Shown here: in pieces, positions 33,495 through 42,153 of the stretch | How the letters are laid out: each line of letters starts with the position of its first letter | Position numbering within the stretch: the first letter of the stretch is position 1 | Assembly (NCBI GenBank): GCA_014381745.1 | Contig: JACNLA010000036.1 | Span: forward strand, 14,821-63,096 | From: Actinomycetota bacterium | Lineage (GTDB): Bacteria; Actinomycetota; Acidimicrobiia; Acidimicrobiales; MedAcidi-G1 | Direction: 5' to 3' | Length of the DNA stretch: 48,276 bases | The notes under the pieces: generated by a model | What the model was told of the DNA's origin: nothing | The model's database searches: none | Seen by the model: only the letters and a program-made list of their open reading frames with translations | Made by a program: the position numbers and the translations under genes

Positions 33495-34066
33495 GGCTGG
33501 TGGCTCCCAGTCGGTCGGGTTGGTTGGTTTGCGTCAGGCTTGGGCCTCATCAGCATCACCACGGTACTCCCGTGGCGGCGGGTGGACTCGACATGCCACC
33601 GTGGACCGGGGTCCACCTCGTGATCCGACTCAACCACGACCACCGATTCCGGTGGACCGTCGGCGAGGGAGTCGAGAAGGCCGGGCCAGGAGTCGAAATC
33701 GTAGGGCGGGTCCAACAACACGAGCCCCCACTCGGTCCGATCGGCACCCACCCACGCGGGCCCGTTGGCGACAACGACCGTGGACCGGTCCTCCATACCG
33801 CAGGTAGCGAGGTTTCCACGAACCAGATCGGCCGCCGACCGGGAACTCTCCACGAACACCGCCCGCTCAGCTCCACGTGAAAGCGCCTCAATCCCTAGTG
33901 CCCCGGTTCCGGCGAACAGGTCCAACACCACGGCCCCGTCGATGGCCCCGAGGCTGTAGAGGGCGTTGAACATGGACTCTCTCACCCTGTCGCTGGTCGG
34001 GCGCAGGCCGGGGCCGTCAGGTCCTGTCAGGCGGCGTCCTCCGGCGGTTCCCGCTACGACTCTCAT
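33491..34066 (-). CDS. rsmD: 16S rRNA (guanine966-N2)-methyltransferase RsmD
   Basis: SAM-dependent methylation of G966. MRVVAGTAGGRRLTGPDG start, RPTSDRVRESMFNAL, SAM loop VLDLFAGTGALGIEALSRGA, catalytic LLDPPYDF. 191 aa from ATG 34064-34066. CATACT ends 6 nt upstream and there is no SD. Same pairing with coaD as elsewhere. Confidence 0.95.
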   Translation of the reverse strand: MRVVAGTAGGRRLTGPDGPGLRPTSDRVRESMFNALYSLGAIDGAVVLDLFAGTGALGIEALSRGAERAVFVESSRSAADLVRGNLATCGMEDRSTVVVANGPAWVGADRTEWGLVLLDPPYDFDSWPGLLDSLADGPPESVVVVESDHEVDPGPRWHVESTRRHGSTVVMLMRPKPDANQPTRPTGSHQP

Positions 34067-34072
34067 CGGCTC

Positions 34073-34078
34073 AGTATG
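34073..34078 (-). promoter_or_regulatory. -10-like box (CATACT) for rsmD
   Basis: CATACT on the minus strand ends 6 nt before the rsmD ATG. It faces the TACGGT box of the divergent zinc-ribbon gene 36 nt away. Confidence 0.35.
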
Positions 34079-34114
34079 GTGCGCTCTCCGTCGTGGGCGG
34101 TGCTGCCGGGCCGC

Positions 34115-34120
34115 TACGGT
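34115..34120 (+). promoter_or_regulatory. -10 box (TACGGT) for the small zinc-ribbon gene
   Basis: TAnnnT ending 7 nt before the GTG at 34128, no SD. Confidence 0.4.
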
Positions 34121-34127
34121 CCGACAC

Positions 34128-34298
34128 GTGCGAGCGCCAGCCAACATCATTTGCGTCGACTGCGGGGGCACATGTCACCTGCTCGGCCATCCAGACCGTG
34201 AACTCGAGCCCGGAGACCCCGTCGCCTACAGGTGCGAACTCTGCATGGACCGCTGGGACATCGTCATGCCCGACGATGATGACGAACACGGCGGGTAG
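34128..34298 (+). CDS. Small zinc-ribbon protein between rsmD and recG (56 aa)
   Basis: No named function. Two cysteine pairs, IICVDCGGTC (C9, C12, with C16) and YRCELCMDRW (C36, C39), form a probable treble-clef or rubredoxin-like zinc site, and the end is acidic (MPDDDDEHGG). Start GTG 34128-34130 chosen from the -10 box spacing and because upstream frame sequence is antisense to rsmD. Divergent from rsmD, convergent with recG (5 nt between stops). Confidence 0.7.
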   Translation: MRAPANIICVDCGGTCHLLGHPDRELEPGDPVAYRCELCMDRWDIVMPDDDDEHGG

Positions 34299-34303
34299 TC
34301 CAC

Positions 34304-36433
34304 TCAGGACTTGAGAAGAAAGTCCGACTCGGCCTCTCCCAGGAAGAGCGCCACCTCGTCGGCCAGCCCGGGGTGTCTGCTCAACCCGTCTCCGTCCCCG
34401 ACGAGTTGGAGCGCCACCTCGCGTGCGACCTCCACCCACTCCCGGTCGCGTCGAAGCGACGCCAGACGCAGGTCGTTGCGGCCCTTCTGGCGCTCCCCCA
34501 TGATCGTTCCCTCGCCACGAAGGTCCAGATCTACCTCAGCCAACTCGAAGCCGTCGGTGCTGCGAACAAGTGCTCCCAACCGCTCCTCGGAGTCGGGAGT
34601 AGATGCCTCACCCACCAGAATGCACCTGCTGGCAACCGTCCCCCGGCCGACCCGGCCGCGCAGTTGGTGCAACTGGGCGATTCCGAACCGCGCCGCATCG
34701 AGCACCACCATGATCGTCGCATTCGGAACATCGACGCCGACCTCGATGACCGTCGTGGCCACCAACACGTCGAGGTCGCCGGCACGGAAGCGGCGCATTG
34801 TCTCCTCACGCTCGACGTGGCCCACCCGCCCGTGGAGGAGCCCGACCCGCATGTCCGCAAGCGGACCGGCTGACAGGTCGGCGAAGGTCTCCTCGGCCGA
34901 ACTCACCTCGAGGGTCTCGGACTCGTCGATCAGCGGGCACACGACGTATGCCTGCATTCCTGCCGCCACCTCGGACCTGACAGCCCCCCAGACCTCGTCA
35001 TCGGCATCGACCAGCCACGAGGTGGCAATCGGTGTCCGACCGGGAGGCATCTCATCGAGCACTGAAACGTCGAGGTCCCCGTAGACGGTCATCGCAGCCG
35101 TCCTGGGAATCGGCGTCGCCGTCATTACGAGGACATCGGGAACGGCTCCATCGGCGTTCTTCTCGCGCAGCGCTGCACGCTGTTCGACACCGAACCGGTG
35201 CTGTTCATCGATAACCACAACTCCAAGGGAGAAAAAGTCGACACCCTCCTGAATGAGTGCATGAGTGCCGATGAGGATGTCCACTCCGCCCGAAGCCAGA
35301 TCCCCGGTAATGCGTCGACGGTCAGCAACCGGAGTCCGGCCGGTGAGCAACTCCACCCGCAGAGGCCGATTCCCGAGCAGCGTCGTCGGATCGGGAACCG
35401 TGAGGTCACCCAGCATCTCGGCCACACCAAGGTGATGCTGCTCCGCCAGCACCCCTGTGGGAGCCATAAACGCACCCTGGTGGCCGCCCTGCACAGCTGC
35501 CAGCATGGCCGTGACCGCCACGACGGTCTTGCCAGAACCGACATCTCCCTGCAGGAGCCTGTGCATTGGTCGTGGCTCGACCAGGTCGGCCCGGATCTCG
35601 TCGATCGTGCGCACCTGGGCACCGGTCAGTTCGAAGCCCAGCACTCCGTGGAACGCCCCGACGAGGTCTCCGTCGACACAGTGGGCGATACCCATCGTTG
35701 TGCGTTCCAACTCAATCTTTCTCTGGACCAGCTCAAGCTGGATGCGCAGCAACTCGTCGAACACCAGGCGCCGTCTGGCCTCGGAAACCTCCTTCATCGA
35801 ACCCGGTCGGTGAATGCCGCCGAATGCCTCAGAGCGACCCACAAGGTGGTACGTGTCCAGAACCTCGGCCGGCACCGGATCAGCGAACCCGCGACCCCCG
35901 GTAACCCGGCGAAGCGCCTCGGCAGCCATCGAGTCGAACTCCCAGGTATGCAGCCCGGCCGCCTCGGACTGCGGGTAGACGGCGACGATCCTGCCGGTCT
36001 GGTCACCCACCAGATCCACGAGCGGGTTCGTCATCTGATTGTTCCCCTGATACTGGTCGACCTTGCCGAACACCACGGCCTCGATGCCAACCGACAACTG
36101 TCGCTCCCGCCACGGCTGATTGAAGAACGTGAGGCGCAGCGAACCGGTGTCATCCTCGACACGCACCTCGACGATGGTCCGCCTGTTGCGGGTACGGCGC
36201 GCCGACACCGAGGTGACCCGAACCAGGACCATCCCCTCCTCTCCGACCGAAAGGGCGCCGATTGTGGCCTCGCGGCTCCGGTCCAGGTACCTGCGCGGGT
36301 AGTAACAGAGCATGTCCATCACCGAGTGGACACCCACCTTGGCCAGCGCCGCAGCCCTCTTGTCACCTACGCCGTTCAGGTCGGTGACGGGCCTGTCATC
36401 AAGCTCCCTGAGGGTTACGCCGTCGCCGGCCAC
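34304..36433 (-). CDS. recG: ATP-dependent DNA helicase RecG
   Basis: Remodels stalled replication forks and recombination junctions. N-terminal wedge OB domain (about 60-160: RRTRNRRTIVEVRVEDDTGS), helicase motifs LLQGDVGSGKTVVAVTAMLA, MAPTGVLAEQH, VVIDEQHRFGVEQRAAL, MTATPIPRTAAM, LLHGRV, VATTVIEVGVDVPNATIMVV, QLHQLRGRVGRG. 709 aa. GTG start 11 nt after the fakA-like stop. Confidence 0.97.
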   Translation of the reverse strand: MAGDGVTLRELDDRPVTDLNGVGDKRAAALAKVGVHSVMDMLCYYPRRYLDRSREATIGALSVGEEGMVLVRVTSVSARRTRNRRTIVEVRVEDDTGSLRLTFFNQPWRERQLSVGIEAVVFGKVDQYQGNNQMTNPLVDLVGDQTGRIVAVYPQSEAAGLHTWEFDSMAAEALRRVTGGRGFADPVPAEVLDTYHLVGRSEAFGGIHRPGSMKEVSEARRRLVFDELLRIQLELVQRKIELERTTMGIAHCVDGDLVGAFHGVLGFELTGAQVRTIDEIRADLVEPRPMHRLLQGDVGSGKTVVAVTAMLAAVQGGHQGAFMAPTGVLAEQHHLGVAEMLGDLTVPDPTTLLGNRPLRVELLTGRTPVADRRRITGDLASGGVDILIGTHALIQEGVDFFSLGVVVIDEQHRFGVEQRAALREKNADGAVPDVLVMTATPIPRTAAMTVYGDLDVSVLDEMPPGRTPIATSWLVDADDEVWGAVRSEVAAGMQAYVVCPLIDESETLEVSSAEETFADLSAGPLADMRVGLLHGRVGHVEREETMRRFRAGDLDVLVATTVIEVGVDVPNATIMVVLDAARFGIAQLHQLRGRVGRGTVASRCILVGEASTPDSEERLGALVRSTDGFELAEVDLDLRGEGTIMGERQKGRNDLRLASLRRDREWVEVAREVALQLVGDGDGLSRHPGLADEVALFLGEAESDFLLKS

Positions 36434-36444
36434 GCCTGCAGCCC

Positions 36445-38073
36445 CTACTCGATTCCCAGGTAGTAGGGGTAGAGGGGTTGCCCGCCGACATGTGTCTCTA
36501 CCTCGAGGTCGGGATGTTCGGCCTTGAGCCAGGAGACAATGGCCGCTGTCGTGGCCTCATCGGCGTCGGCCCCCTCGATGAGGGTCACCAGCTCGTGTTC
36601 GCCGGTGACCACCGCGTCCAACAGCCCCGTAGTGGCAGCAATAAGGGAATCGGCAATGACCCGCACCTTTCCACCGGAAAGGCCCAGATGGTCTCCCTCG
36701 CTGATGGCGCCCGCTTCGCTGCCGGCATCGCGGACCGCCACGGTCACCTCTCCGGCCAGCACGGCCGATGCAGCCCTGGCCATCGCCGCGACGTTGCCGT
36801 CTGCGGTCCCACACGGGTCGTACTCGAGCAACGATGCGAAACCCTCGGTGACCCCACGGGTAGGCACCACCCTCACCGTCTTAGATGTCTGGCCGTCGAC
36901 CTGCTCGGCGACTGGAATGATGTTGCCGTTGTTGGGCAACAGCACTACCTCGTCGGCCGGCACGGCCTCGACCGCCTCAAGCAGGTCGGTGGTCGACGGG
37001 TTCATGGACTGACCACCCAGAACCACCCTGCCCACGCCCAGAGACCTGAAGATCTGACGAAGACCCTCTCCGTTGGCCACCGCCACAACGGCACAGTCCA
37101 CGGGGTCGGTCGGGCCGCCGTCATCGATGTGGTCACGGACCCATGCCTGCTCCTCGACCTCTTCGTAGAGATCGGTAACCCTTATGCGGTGTGGTCGGCC
37201 AGCGGCGATTCCGGCCTCGATCGCCGCTCCGATGTCGTCGGTGTGGACATGGCAGTTCCAGATTCCGTCGCCTCCCACCACGACTATCGAGTCACCGATT
37301 GAGTCCCAGGCCTCTTTGAATGCGGGCACGGCATCGTCGAGGGCGTCCAGGAAGTACATGACCTCGTACCTGGTTCCATCCTGTCCTGACGGATGCGAAT
37401 CGCCGACAGGTCCTACCGCCGGCCCGGACACCTCCGGTGGAGCCGGTAGCGGCCGGCCATCGAGAGTCGTCAACAGGGAGTCGAGCAGAAGTAGGAAACC
37501 GCTTCCGCCCGCATCGACCACACCTGCCTCGGCCAACACCGGCAAGAGCTCAGGGGTCCGTTCGAGCGCCTCGCCGCCGGCTGCCCTGGCGGCCTCGGCG
37601 ACCGCCAGAAGATCGCCGCCGTCATCGGCTGCACCGAGAGCCGCCGTGGAAGACTCGCGGACCACGGTCAGGATCGTGCCCTCAACGGGCCTCATCACCG
37701 CCGTATACGCAGCAGCAGAGGCGCTGGCCATGCCATCGGCGAGTACCCGACCGCCCACCTCGCCGGAACCGGCCACCACGTCCATGAGGCCGCGCAGAAT
37801 CTGGGAGAGGATCACCCCGGAGTTCCCACGGGCCCCCATGAGAGAACCATGCGAGATGGCCCCCGCCACTGAACCCAGGTCGGGGTCCGGGTCAAGTTCG
37901 TCCAACCCGGTCACCACGGACTCGACGGTCATGAACATGTTGGTGCCGGTGTCACCATCTGGAACCGGGTAGACGTTGAGAAGGTTCAGCACCTCACGGT
38001 GGCTGGAGAGCGCCTCGGCGAAACCCGTCATCACGGATCGCAGGGCACCCGCGTCAATAGAGGTGAGCGTCAC
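36445..38073 (-). CDS. fakA: DAK2-domain fatty acid kinase subunit, FakA/YloV-like
   Basis: 542 aa. The N-terminal Dhal/DAK2 domain binds ATP-Mg (LNLLNVYPVPDGDTGTNMFM, SHGSLMGARGNSGVILSQIL, GTILTVVRES), followed by a middle domain (YEVMYFLDALDD, HVHTDDIGAAIEAGI) and a C-terminal part (LLPNNGNIIPVAEQ, PDLEVETHVGGQPLYPYYLG). FakA with a DegV-like FakB phosphorylates free fatty acids, feeding PlsX/PlsY-type acylation. No FakB here. Start GTG 38071-38073 set by TACGAT 8 nt upstream and by family alignment; the frame runs further upstream without resemblance. Confidence 0.92.
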   Translation of the reverse strand: MTLTSIDAGALRSVMTGFAEALSSHREVLNLLNVYPVPDGDTGTNMFMTVESVVTGLDELDPDPDLGSVAGAISHGSLMGARGNSGVILSQILRGLMDVVAGSGEVGGRVLADGMASASAAAYTAVMRPVEGTILTVVRESSTAALGAADDGGDLLAVAEAARAAGGEALERTPELLPVLAEAGVVDAGGSGFLLLLDSLLTTLDGRPLPAPPEVSGPAVGPVGDSHPSGQDGTRYEVMYFLDALDDAVPAFKEAWDSIGDSIVVVGGDGIWNCHVHTDDIGAAIEAGIAAGRPHRIRVTDLYEEVEEQAWVRDHIDDGGPTDPVDCAVVAVANGEGLRQIFRSLGVGRVVLGGQSMNPSTTDLLEAVEAVPADEVVLLPNNGNIIPVAEQVDGQTSKTVRVVPTRGVTEGFASLLEYDPCGTADGNVAAMARAASAVLAGEVTVAVRDAGSEAGAISEGDHLGLSGGKVRVIADSLIAATTGLLDAVVTGEHELVTLIEGADADEATTAAIVSWLKAEHPDLEVETHVGGQPLYPYYLGIE

Positions 38074-38081
38074 GGTCAGCG

Positions 38082-38087
38082 ATCGTA
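38082..38087 (-). promoter_or_regulatory. -10 box (TACGAT) for the fakA-like gene
   Basis: TAnnnT ending 8 nt before the GTG start, no SD. It would drive fakA-recG. Confidence 0.4.
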
Positions 38088-38220
38088 ACCAACGACGTGG
38101 TGGAGGTAGTCCAACCCCGCGACCCGACACGCCCGAGGGTTGGAGACACGGGGTACCCGGCCGTACGCTTTCACGGTTCGATAACAGGTCCAGTCGGCTA
38201 ACCAGATTGCCGACGGTCCA

Positions 38221-38226
38221 TACAAT
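38221..38226 (+). promoter_or_regulatory. Possible -10 box (TACAAT) for rpmB
   Basis: TACAAT lies 17 nt before the rpmB ATG, leaving room for the AAGG SD at about 38234. The best TAnnnT in the 170-nt divergent fakA-rpmB interval. No clear -35. Confidence 0.4.
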
Positions 38227-38243
38227 GAAGACCAAGGTGTGTG

Positions 38244-38456
38244 ATGGCGTCCGTCTGTGAGATCTGCGGCAAGAAGCCCTGGTTCGGCAAGTCCCTGAGC
38301 CACTCCCATCGACGGACCAACCGTCGCTGGAACCCAAACATCCAGCGCGTGCGCGCCGTGGTCGGCAAGACCACCAAGCGGATCGACGTCTGCACCGGCT
38401 GCATCAAGGCCGGCAAGGTCACCAAGGCCGTACACAAGTCGGCCGACCGGGCCTGA
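38244..38456 (+). CDS. rpmB: 50S ribosomal protein L28
   Basis: 70 aa, zinc-type L28: [52 protein letters not shown] (two CxxC pairs). ATG at 38244 with AAGG upstream; an in-frame GTG three bases earlier is less likely. Divergent from fakA-recG, as in many bacteria. A cold-shock-like gene follows 32 nt later. Confidence 0.95.
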   Translation: MASVCEICGKKPWFGKSLSHSHRRTNRRWNPNIQRVRAVVGKTTKRIDVCTGCIKAGKVTKAVHKSADRA

Positions 38457-38488
38457 CCTTCCGGCACCAGACAGGTACAGGAACCACC

Positions 38489-38713
38489 GTGCAGGGTGTA
38501 GTCAAGTCCTACGACCCCGGCACCGGAGACGGCATCCTCGTCCGTGAGTCCGACCTGGCCGAGTTCGACCTTGCCGACAACGCCATTGAGGGCTCCATCT
38601 TTCGCATGCTCCGACAGGGACAGCGCGTTGTATTCGACCTGGACGGAGACGGTCGGGCCACCGGCCTGTCGCTCGGCTCCGAAGCCGACATGGGAACACC
38701 CGACCTGTCCTGA
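38489..38713 (+). CDS. Degenerate cold-shock-domain-like protein (74 aa)
   Basis: OB-fold pattern like CspA: VQGVVKSYDPGTGDGILVRE then GQRVVFDLDGDGRATGL, the spacing of the RNP1 strand and the VxF strand. The aromatic residues of RNP1 (KGFGFI) and RNP2 are missing (GDGILV), and the protein is acidic, so it may not bind RNA in the usual way. GTG start with AGGA 6 nt upstream. Same strand and probably same transcript as rpmB. Followed by a hairpin terminator. Confidence 0.75.
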   Translation: MQGVVKSYDPGTGDGILVRESDLAEFDLADNAIEGSIFRMLRQGQRVVFDLDGDGRATGLSLGSEADMGTPDLS

Positions 38714-38725
38714 AAGGTACGGGTT

Positions 38726-38745
38726 CCGGCTCCGCCCTGAGCCGG
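38726..38745 (+). terminator. Hairpin terminator after the cold-shock-like gene
   Basis: Perfect 7-bp stem ccggctc / gagccgg with a 6-nt loop, extendable by two G-U pairs, 12 nt after the stop. No U-tract. Confidence 0.55.
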
Positions 38746-38757
38746 GGAGGCCGAACA

Positions 38758-38811
38758 TTGACAGGAGTCACACCTGAGCGTGTGGCTTTTGCCACGGCAT
38801 CCCCATAACAA
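38758..38811 (+). promoter_or_regulatory. pckG leader: TTGACA, small hairpins and a -10-like box
   Basis: A consensus TTGACA stands at 38758-38763 without a good -10 at 17 nt. CACAC/GTGTG (38769-38784) and GTGGC/GCCAC with a TTTT loop (38782-38795) share bases and cannot both form. TAACAA at 38806-38811 ends 9 nt before the ATG and could serve a leaderless transcript. Confidence 0.3.
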
Positions 38812-38820
38812 TGGGTCCGC

Positions 38821-40611
38821 ATGGCACCAACCGGTAACCAGCAACTGATCGACTGGGTCTCCCACTGGCAGGAGATCCTCTCTCCCGACCAGATCCACTG
38901 GTGCGACGGCTCCGAAGCCGAATACGACCGGTTGGCAGGCGAGCTGGTCGAGGCCGGCACATTCGAACGCCTCAACGACGACCTTCGCGAGAACAGCTAC
39001 CTCGCCCTCTCAGACCCGGCCGACGTGGCAAGGGTCGAGGACCGCACCTACATCTCCACCACCAATGCGGGCGACGCCGGCCCCACCAACAACTGGCGCG
39101 ACCCCGACGAGCTGAAGGCCGAGATGCTCGAGCTCTACCGGGGAGCCATGAAGGGCCGGACCATGTACGTGGTCCCGTTCAGCATGGGTCCCCTCGGCTC
39201 ACCCATCGCCCACATCGGTGTGCAGTTGACCGACTCCCCGTACGTGGTGGTGAACATGAGGATCATGACCCGAATGGGTCAGGCGGTCCTCGACGTTCTG
39301 GGCGACAACACCTTCGTGCCCTGTGTGCACTCGGTTGGCTACCCGCTCCTCGACGGCGCCGACGACGTCCCGTGGCCCTGCGATGCCGACAACAAATACA
39401 TCTCCCACTTCCCCGAAACGAGGGAAATCTGGTCATACGGCTCGGGCTACGGAGGAAACGCCCTGCTCGGAAAGAAGTGCTTTGCCCTGCGGATCGCGTC
39501 GACCATGGCCCGCGACGACGGGTGGCTGGCCGAACACATGCTCATCCTCGGGATCACGCCTCCCGGCGGCGAGAAGCGCTACATCGCCGCCGCCTTCCCG
39601 TCTGCATGCGGCAAGACCAACATGGCCATGCTGGTACCCACCCTCCCCGGCTGGACCGTCGAGACGGTCGGAGACGACATCGCATGGATGAAGTTCGGCG
39701 ACGATGGACGCCTCTACGCCATCAACCCGGAAGCGGGGTTCTTCGGCGTTGCACCCGGCACCTCGTTGAAGACCAACGAGAATGCAATGAAGACCCTCTG
39801 GGGAAACTGCATCTACACGAACGTGGCCGCCACCCCCGACGGCGACATCTGGTGGGAGGGCATGACCGACGAGCCGCCAGCCGAGCTGACCGACTGGCGG
39901 GGCGACCACTGGACACCCGACAGCGAAAGTCGGGCAGCCCACCCCAACGCCCGCTTCACAGCTCCGGCATCACAGTGCCCTTCAATAGCCCCCGAGTGGG
40001 AGGACCCTGCCGGGGTCCCCATCTCGGCGATCCTGTTCGGAGGCCGCAGGGCAACCAACGTCCCACTTGTCACCGAGGCACACAGCTGGGAACACGGCGT
40101 GTTCCTGGGCTCGATCATGAGTTCCGAGAAGACCGCAGCCGCCGCCGGCACCGTCGGCGAGGTTCGCTTTGACCCGTTCGCGATGCTGCCCTTCATCGGC
40201 TACAACGTGGGCGACTACTTCGCCCACTGGCTGGAGATGGGGGCGGGTGCCGACCCGACGAAGTTGCCCCGGATCTACTGGGTGAACTGGTTCCGCAAGG
40301 ACGCCGACGGTTCCTTCATGTGGCCCGGCTTCGGCGAAAACTCCAGGATCCTGAAGTGGGTGATGGAACGGATCGGCGGAACCGGAGAGGCCGTCCCGAA
40401 CGCCATCGGCATGGTCCCCACGACCGATGCAATAGACCGCAGCGGCCTCGACCTGACCGACGCGGACATGGACGCCCTGCTTGCTGTCGACACCGATGCC
40501 TGGCAGGGCGAGGCCGACCTGATCGAACAGCACTACGCCAGGGCCGGCGACAGGCTGCCGGAGGAACTACGCCGCCAGCTGGCCGACCTCCGCAAGAGGC
40601 TGTCGGCCTGA
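38821..40611 (+). CDS. pckG: Phosphoenolpyruvate carboxykinase (GTP)
   Basis: Interconverts oxaloacetate and PEP with GTP/GDP, first step of gluconeogenesis. P-loop [13 protein letters not shown] (about 259-271), [63 protein letters not shown]-type segment [20 protein letters not shown]. 596 aa is the GTP-family length; the ATP form differs. No SD. Convergent with the membrane-protein gene (7 nt between stops). Confidence 0.97.
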   Translation: MAPTGNQQLIDWVSHWQEILSPDQIHWCDGSEAEYDRLAGELVEAGTFERLNDDLRENSYLALSDPADVARVEDRTYISTTNAGDAGPTNNWRDPDELKAEMLELYRGAMKGRTMYVVPFSMGPLGSPIAHIGVQLTDSPYVVVNMRIMTRMGQAVLDVLGDNTFVPCVHSVGYPLLDGADDVPWPCDADNKYISHFPETREIWSYGSGYGGNALLGKKCFALRIASTMARDDGWLAEHMLILGITPPGGEKRYIAAAFPSACGKTNMAMLVPTLPGWTVETVGDDIAWMKFGDDGRLYAINPEAGFFGVAPGTSLKTNENAMKTLWGNCIYTNVAATPDGDIWWEGMTDEPPAELTDWRGDHWTPDSESRAAHPNARFTAPASQCPSIAPEWEDPAGVPISAILFGGRRATNVPLVTEAHSWEHGVFLGSIMSSEKTAAAAGTVGEVRFDPFAMLPFIGYNVGDYFAHWLEMGAGADPTKLPRIYWVNWFRKDADGSFMWPGFGENSRILKWVMERIGGTGEAVPNAIGMVPTTDAIDRSGLDLTDADMDALLAVDTDAWQGEADLIEQHYARAGDRLPEELRRQLADLRKRLSA

Positions 40612-40618
40612 GGGACGC

Positions 40619-41011
40619 TCAGACGGCCCCGACCAGCATGGCCCGGATGCCGAGCCCCATGAGGAACAGACCGGCGAAGCCGTAGAGCAGGTAGCGGTGG
40701 GCCCGCATGCTCTGGCGGTAGCTGTAGACGATTCCCACCGTGATGAACGCCACGAAGCCATAAAAGAGGTGGAACTGTGGCGGATCTATCCCCTGGCCTG
40801 CAACCAGGCCGACCCCGAGCGTCACCTGGGCCACGATCGTCAACTGCACCAGGCCCACAAACCACCAGAGGGAACGTCCACGCAGGACCACGACCCTGTG
40901 GGCCGCCAGCGCCCACGCGCCTGCCATGCCGTTCCCGATCACCATCATCCACGCCATGCCCTCGTGGATGTCACGGAGGCTTGCCAGGGTCACCACGAAC
41001 GGGTCGACCAT
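40619..41011 (-). CDS. Small multi-pass membrane protein (130 aa)
   Basis: Unrecognised. About four transmembrane segments: near 15-38, 46-70 (WWFVGLVQLTIVAQVTLGVG), 79-97 (FHLFYGFVAFITVGIVYSY) and 106-128. A HEGMAWMMVIGNGMAGAWAL start and conserved-looking histidines (H16, H38, H80, H104) could suit haem or quinone contacts, but this is speculative. Its ATG overlaps the CoA-transferase stop by 1 nt (TGATG), so the two are coupled. Confidence 0.75.
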   Translation of the reverse strand: MVDPFVVTLASLRDIHEGMAWMMVIGNGMAGAWALAAHRVVVLRGRSLWWFVGLVQLTIVAQVTLGVGLVAGQGIDPPQFHLFYGFVAFITVGIVYSYRQSMRAHRYLLYGFAGLFLMGLGIRAMLVGAV

Positions 41012-42153
41012 CAGGCCACCGCTCCTGATTCCCGGAGGGCGATGATCTCGTCGGCGTCGTACCCGGCAAGGTCCAGGATCTCGTCACTGTGTTGGCCCGG
41101 ATGTGCCGGCGGTCCCTGCACCTCGCCCGGTGTGCGGCTCAAGCGCGGTGCCGGCCCGGGCTGAACCAGCCCTGCCACATCCACGAACGTGCCCCTTTCA
41201 ACGTTGTGGGGATGAGCTGTTGCCTCGTTGAGGTCCAGCACGGGTGCGTAGCAGACGTCGCTGCCCTCCAGAATGGTGTCCCACTCGTCGCGGGTCCGGG
41301 TGGCCACCACGGCTGCAACCTTCTGCTTCAGCTCGGGCCAGCGGGAGCGGTCGTGCTGGCCGGCGAACACCTCGGGATCAAGACCCAGCTTGTCGATCAA
41401 CTCGGCGTAGAACTGCGGCTCGATCGAACCAATCGAGATCCACCCACCGTCGGAGCACTCGTAGACGTCGTAGAAGTGGGCGCCTGTGTCGAGCATGTTG
41501 CTACCCCTCGCGGGGTCCCAGAAGCCGGTGGCCGTCATCCCGTGGAACATACCCATGAGGCTGGCTACCCCATCCACCATGGCGGCATCCACCACCTGTC
41601 CCTCGCCAGACGAGCGAGCCTCGAGCAGGGCACACACCATCCCGAAGGCCAGATACATGCCGCCACCGCCGAAGTCGCCGACCAGGTTGAGGGGGGGCAC
41701 GGGGCCGGAATCGACCCGGCCCATGTGTGCCAGCGCACCTGCCAGGGCTATGTAGTTGATGTCGTGTCCCGCCGCATGCGAGTAGGGACCCTCCTGGCCC
41801 CAGCCGGTCATGCGCCCGTACACGACGGCCTTGTTGCGGGCCATGCAGTCCTGCGGGCCCACCCCGAGTCGTTCGGCAACGCCGGGACGGAAACCCTCAA
41901 AGACCATCTCAGCCTTTTCGACGAGGCGCATGACGACCTCGATGCCTTCGGGTGACTTGAGGTCGACGCCCACGCTGCGCCTTCCGCGGTCGTTCACCAT
42001 CATCGGAGGCTCTGCCGGGTCGCCACCCCGCACCGACGAGGCGCGGTCGATGCGGACCACATCGGCACCCATGTCTGAGAGCATCATTCCGCAGAACGGG
42101 CCCGGACCTATCCCGGCCAACTCCACTACCAGAACACCGTCAAGAGCTCCCAT
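41011..42153 (-). CDS. Family III CoA-transferase / alpha-methylacyl-CoA racemase-like
   Basis: 380 aa. LDGVLVVELAGIGPGPFCGM, LSDMGADVVRIDR, DLKSPEGIEVVMRL, FRPGVAERLGVG, YGRMTGWGQEGPYSHAAGHD then INYIALAGAL. The GHDINY segment and the surroundings are closest to alpha-methylacyl-CoA racemases (AMACR/MCR), which use a His/Asp pair to epimerise 2-methylacyl-CoA; a CoA-transferase role is possible. ATG 42151-42153 with a very strong GGAGGAGG SD. Overlaps the hydrolase gene by 14 nt. Confidence 0.88.
   Translation of the reverse strand: MGALDGVLVVELAGIGPGPFCGMMLSDMGADVVRIDRASSVRGGDPAEPPMMVNDRGRRSVGVDLKSPEGIEVVMRLVEKAEMVFEGFRPGVAERLGVGPQDCMARNKAVVYGRMTGWGQEGPYSHAAGHDINYIALAGALAHMGRVDSGPVPPLNLVGDFGGGGMYLAFGMVCALLEARSSGEGQVVDAAMVDGVASLMGMFHGMTATGFWDPARGSNMLDTGAHFYDVYECSDGGWISIGSIEPQFYAELIDKLGLDPEVFAGQHDRSRWPELKQKVAAVVATRTRDEWDTILEGSDVCYAPVLDLNEATAHPHNVERGTFVDVAGLVQPGPAPRLSRTPGEVQGPPAHPGQHSDEILDLAGYDADEIIALRESGAVA

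Noticed and set aside
38811-38820. ATG at 38811 as pckG start
   Set aside because: It is out of frame with pckG; the in-frame ATG at 38821 matches the family.
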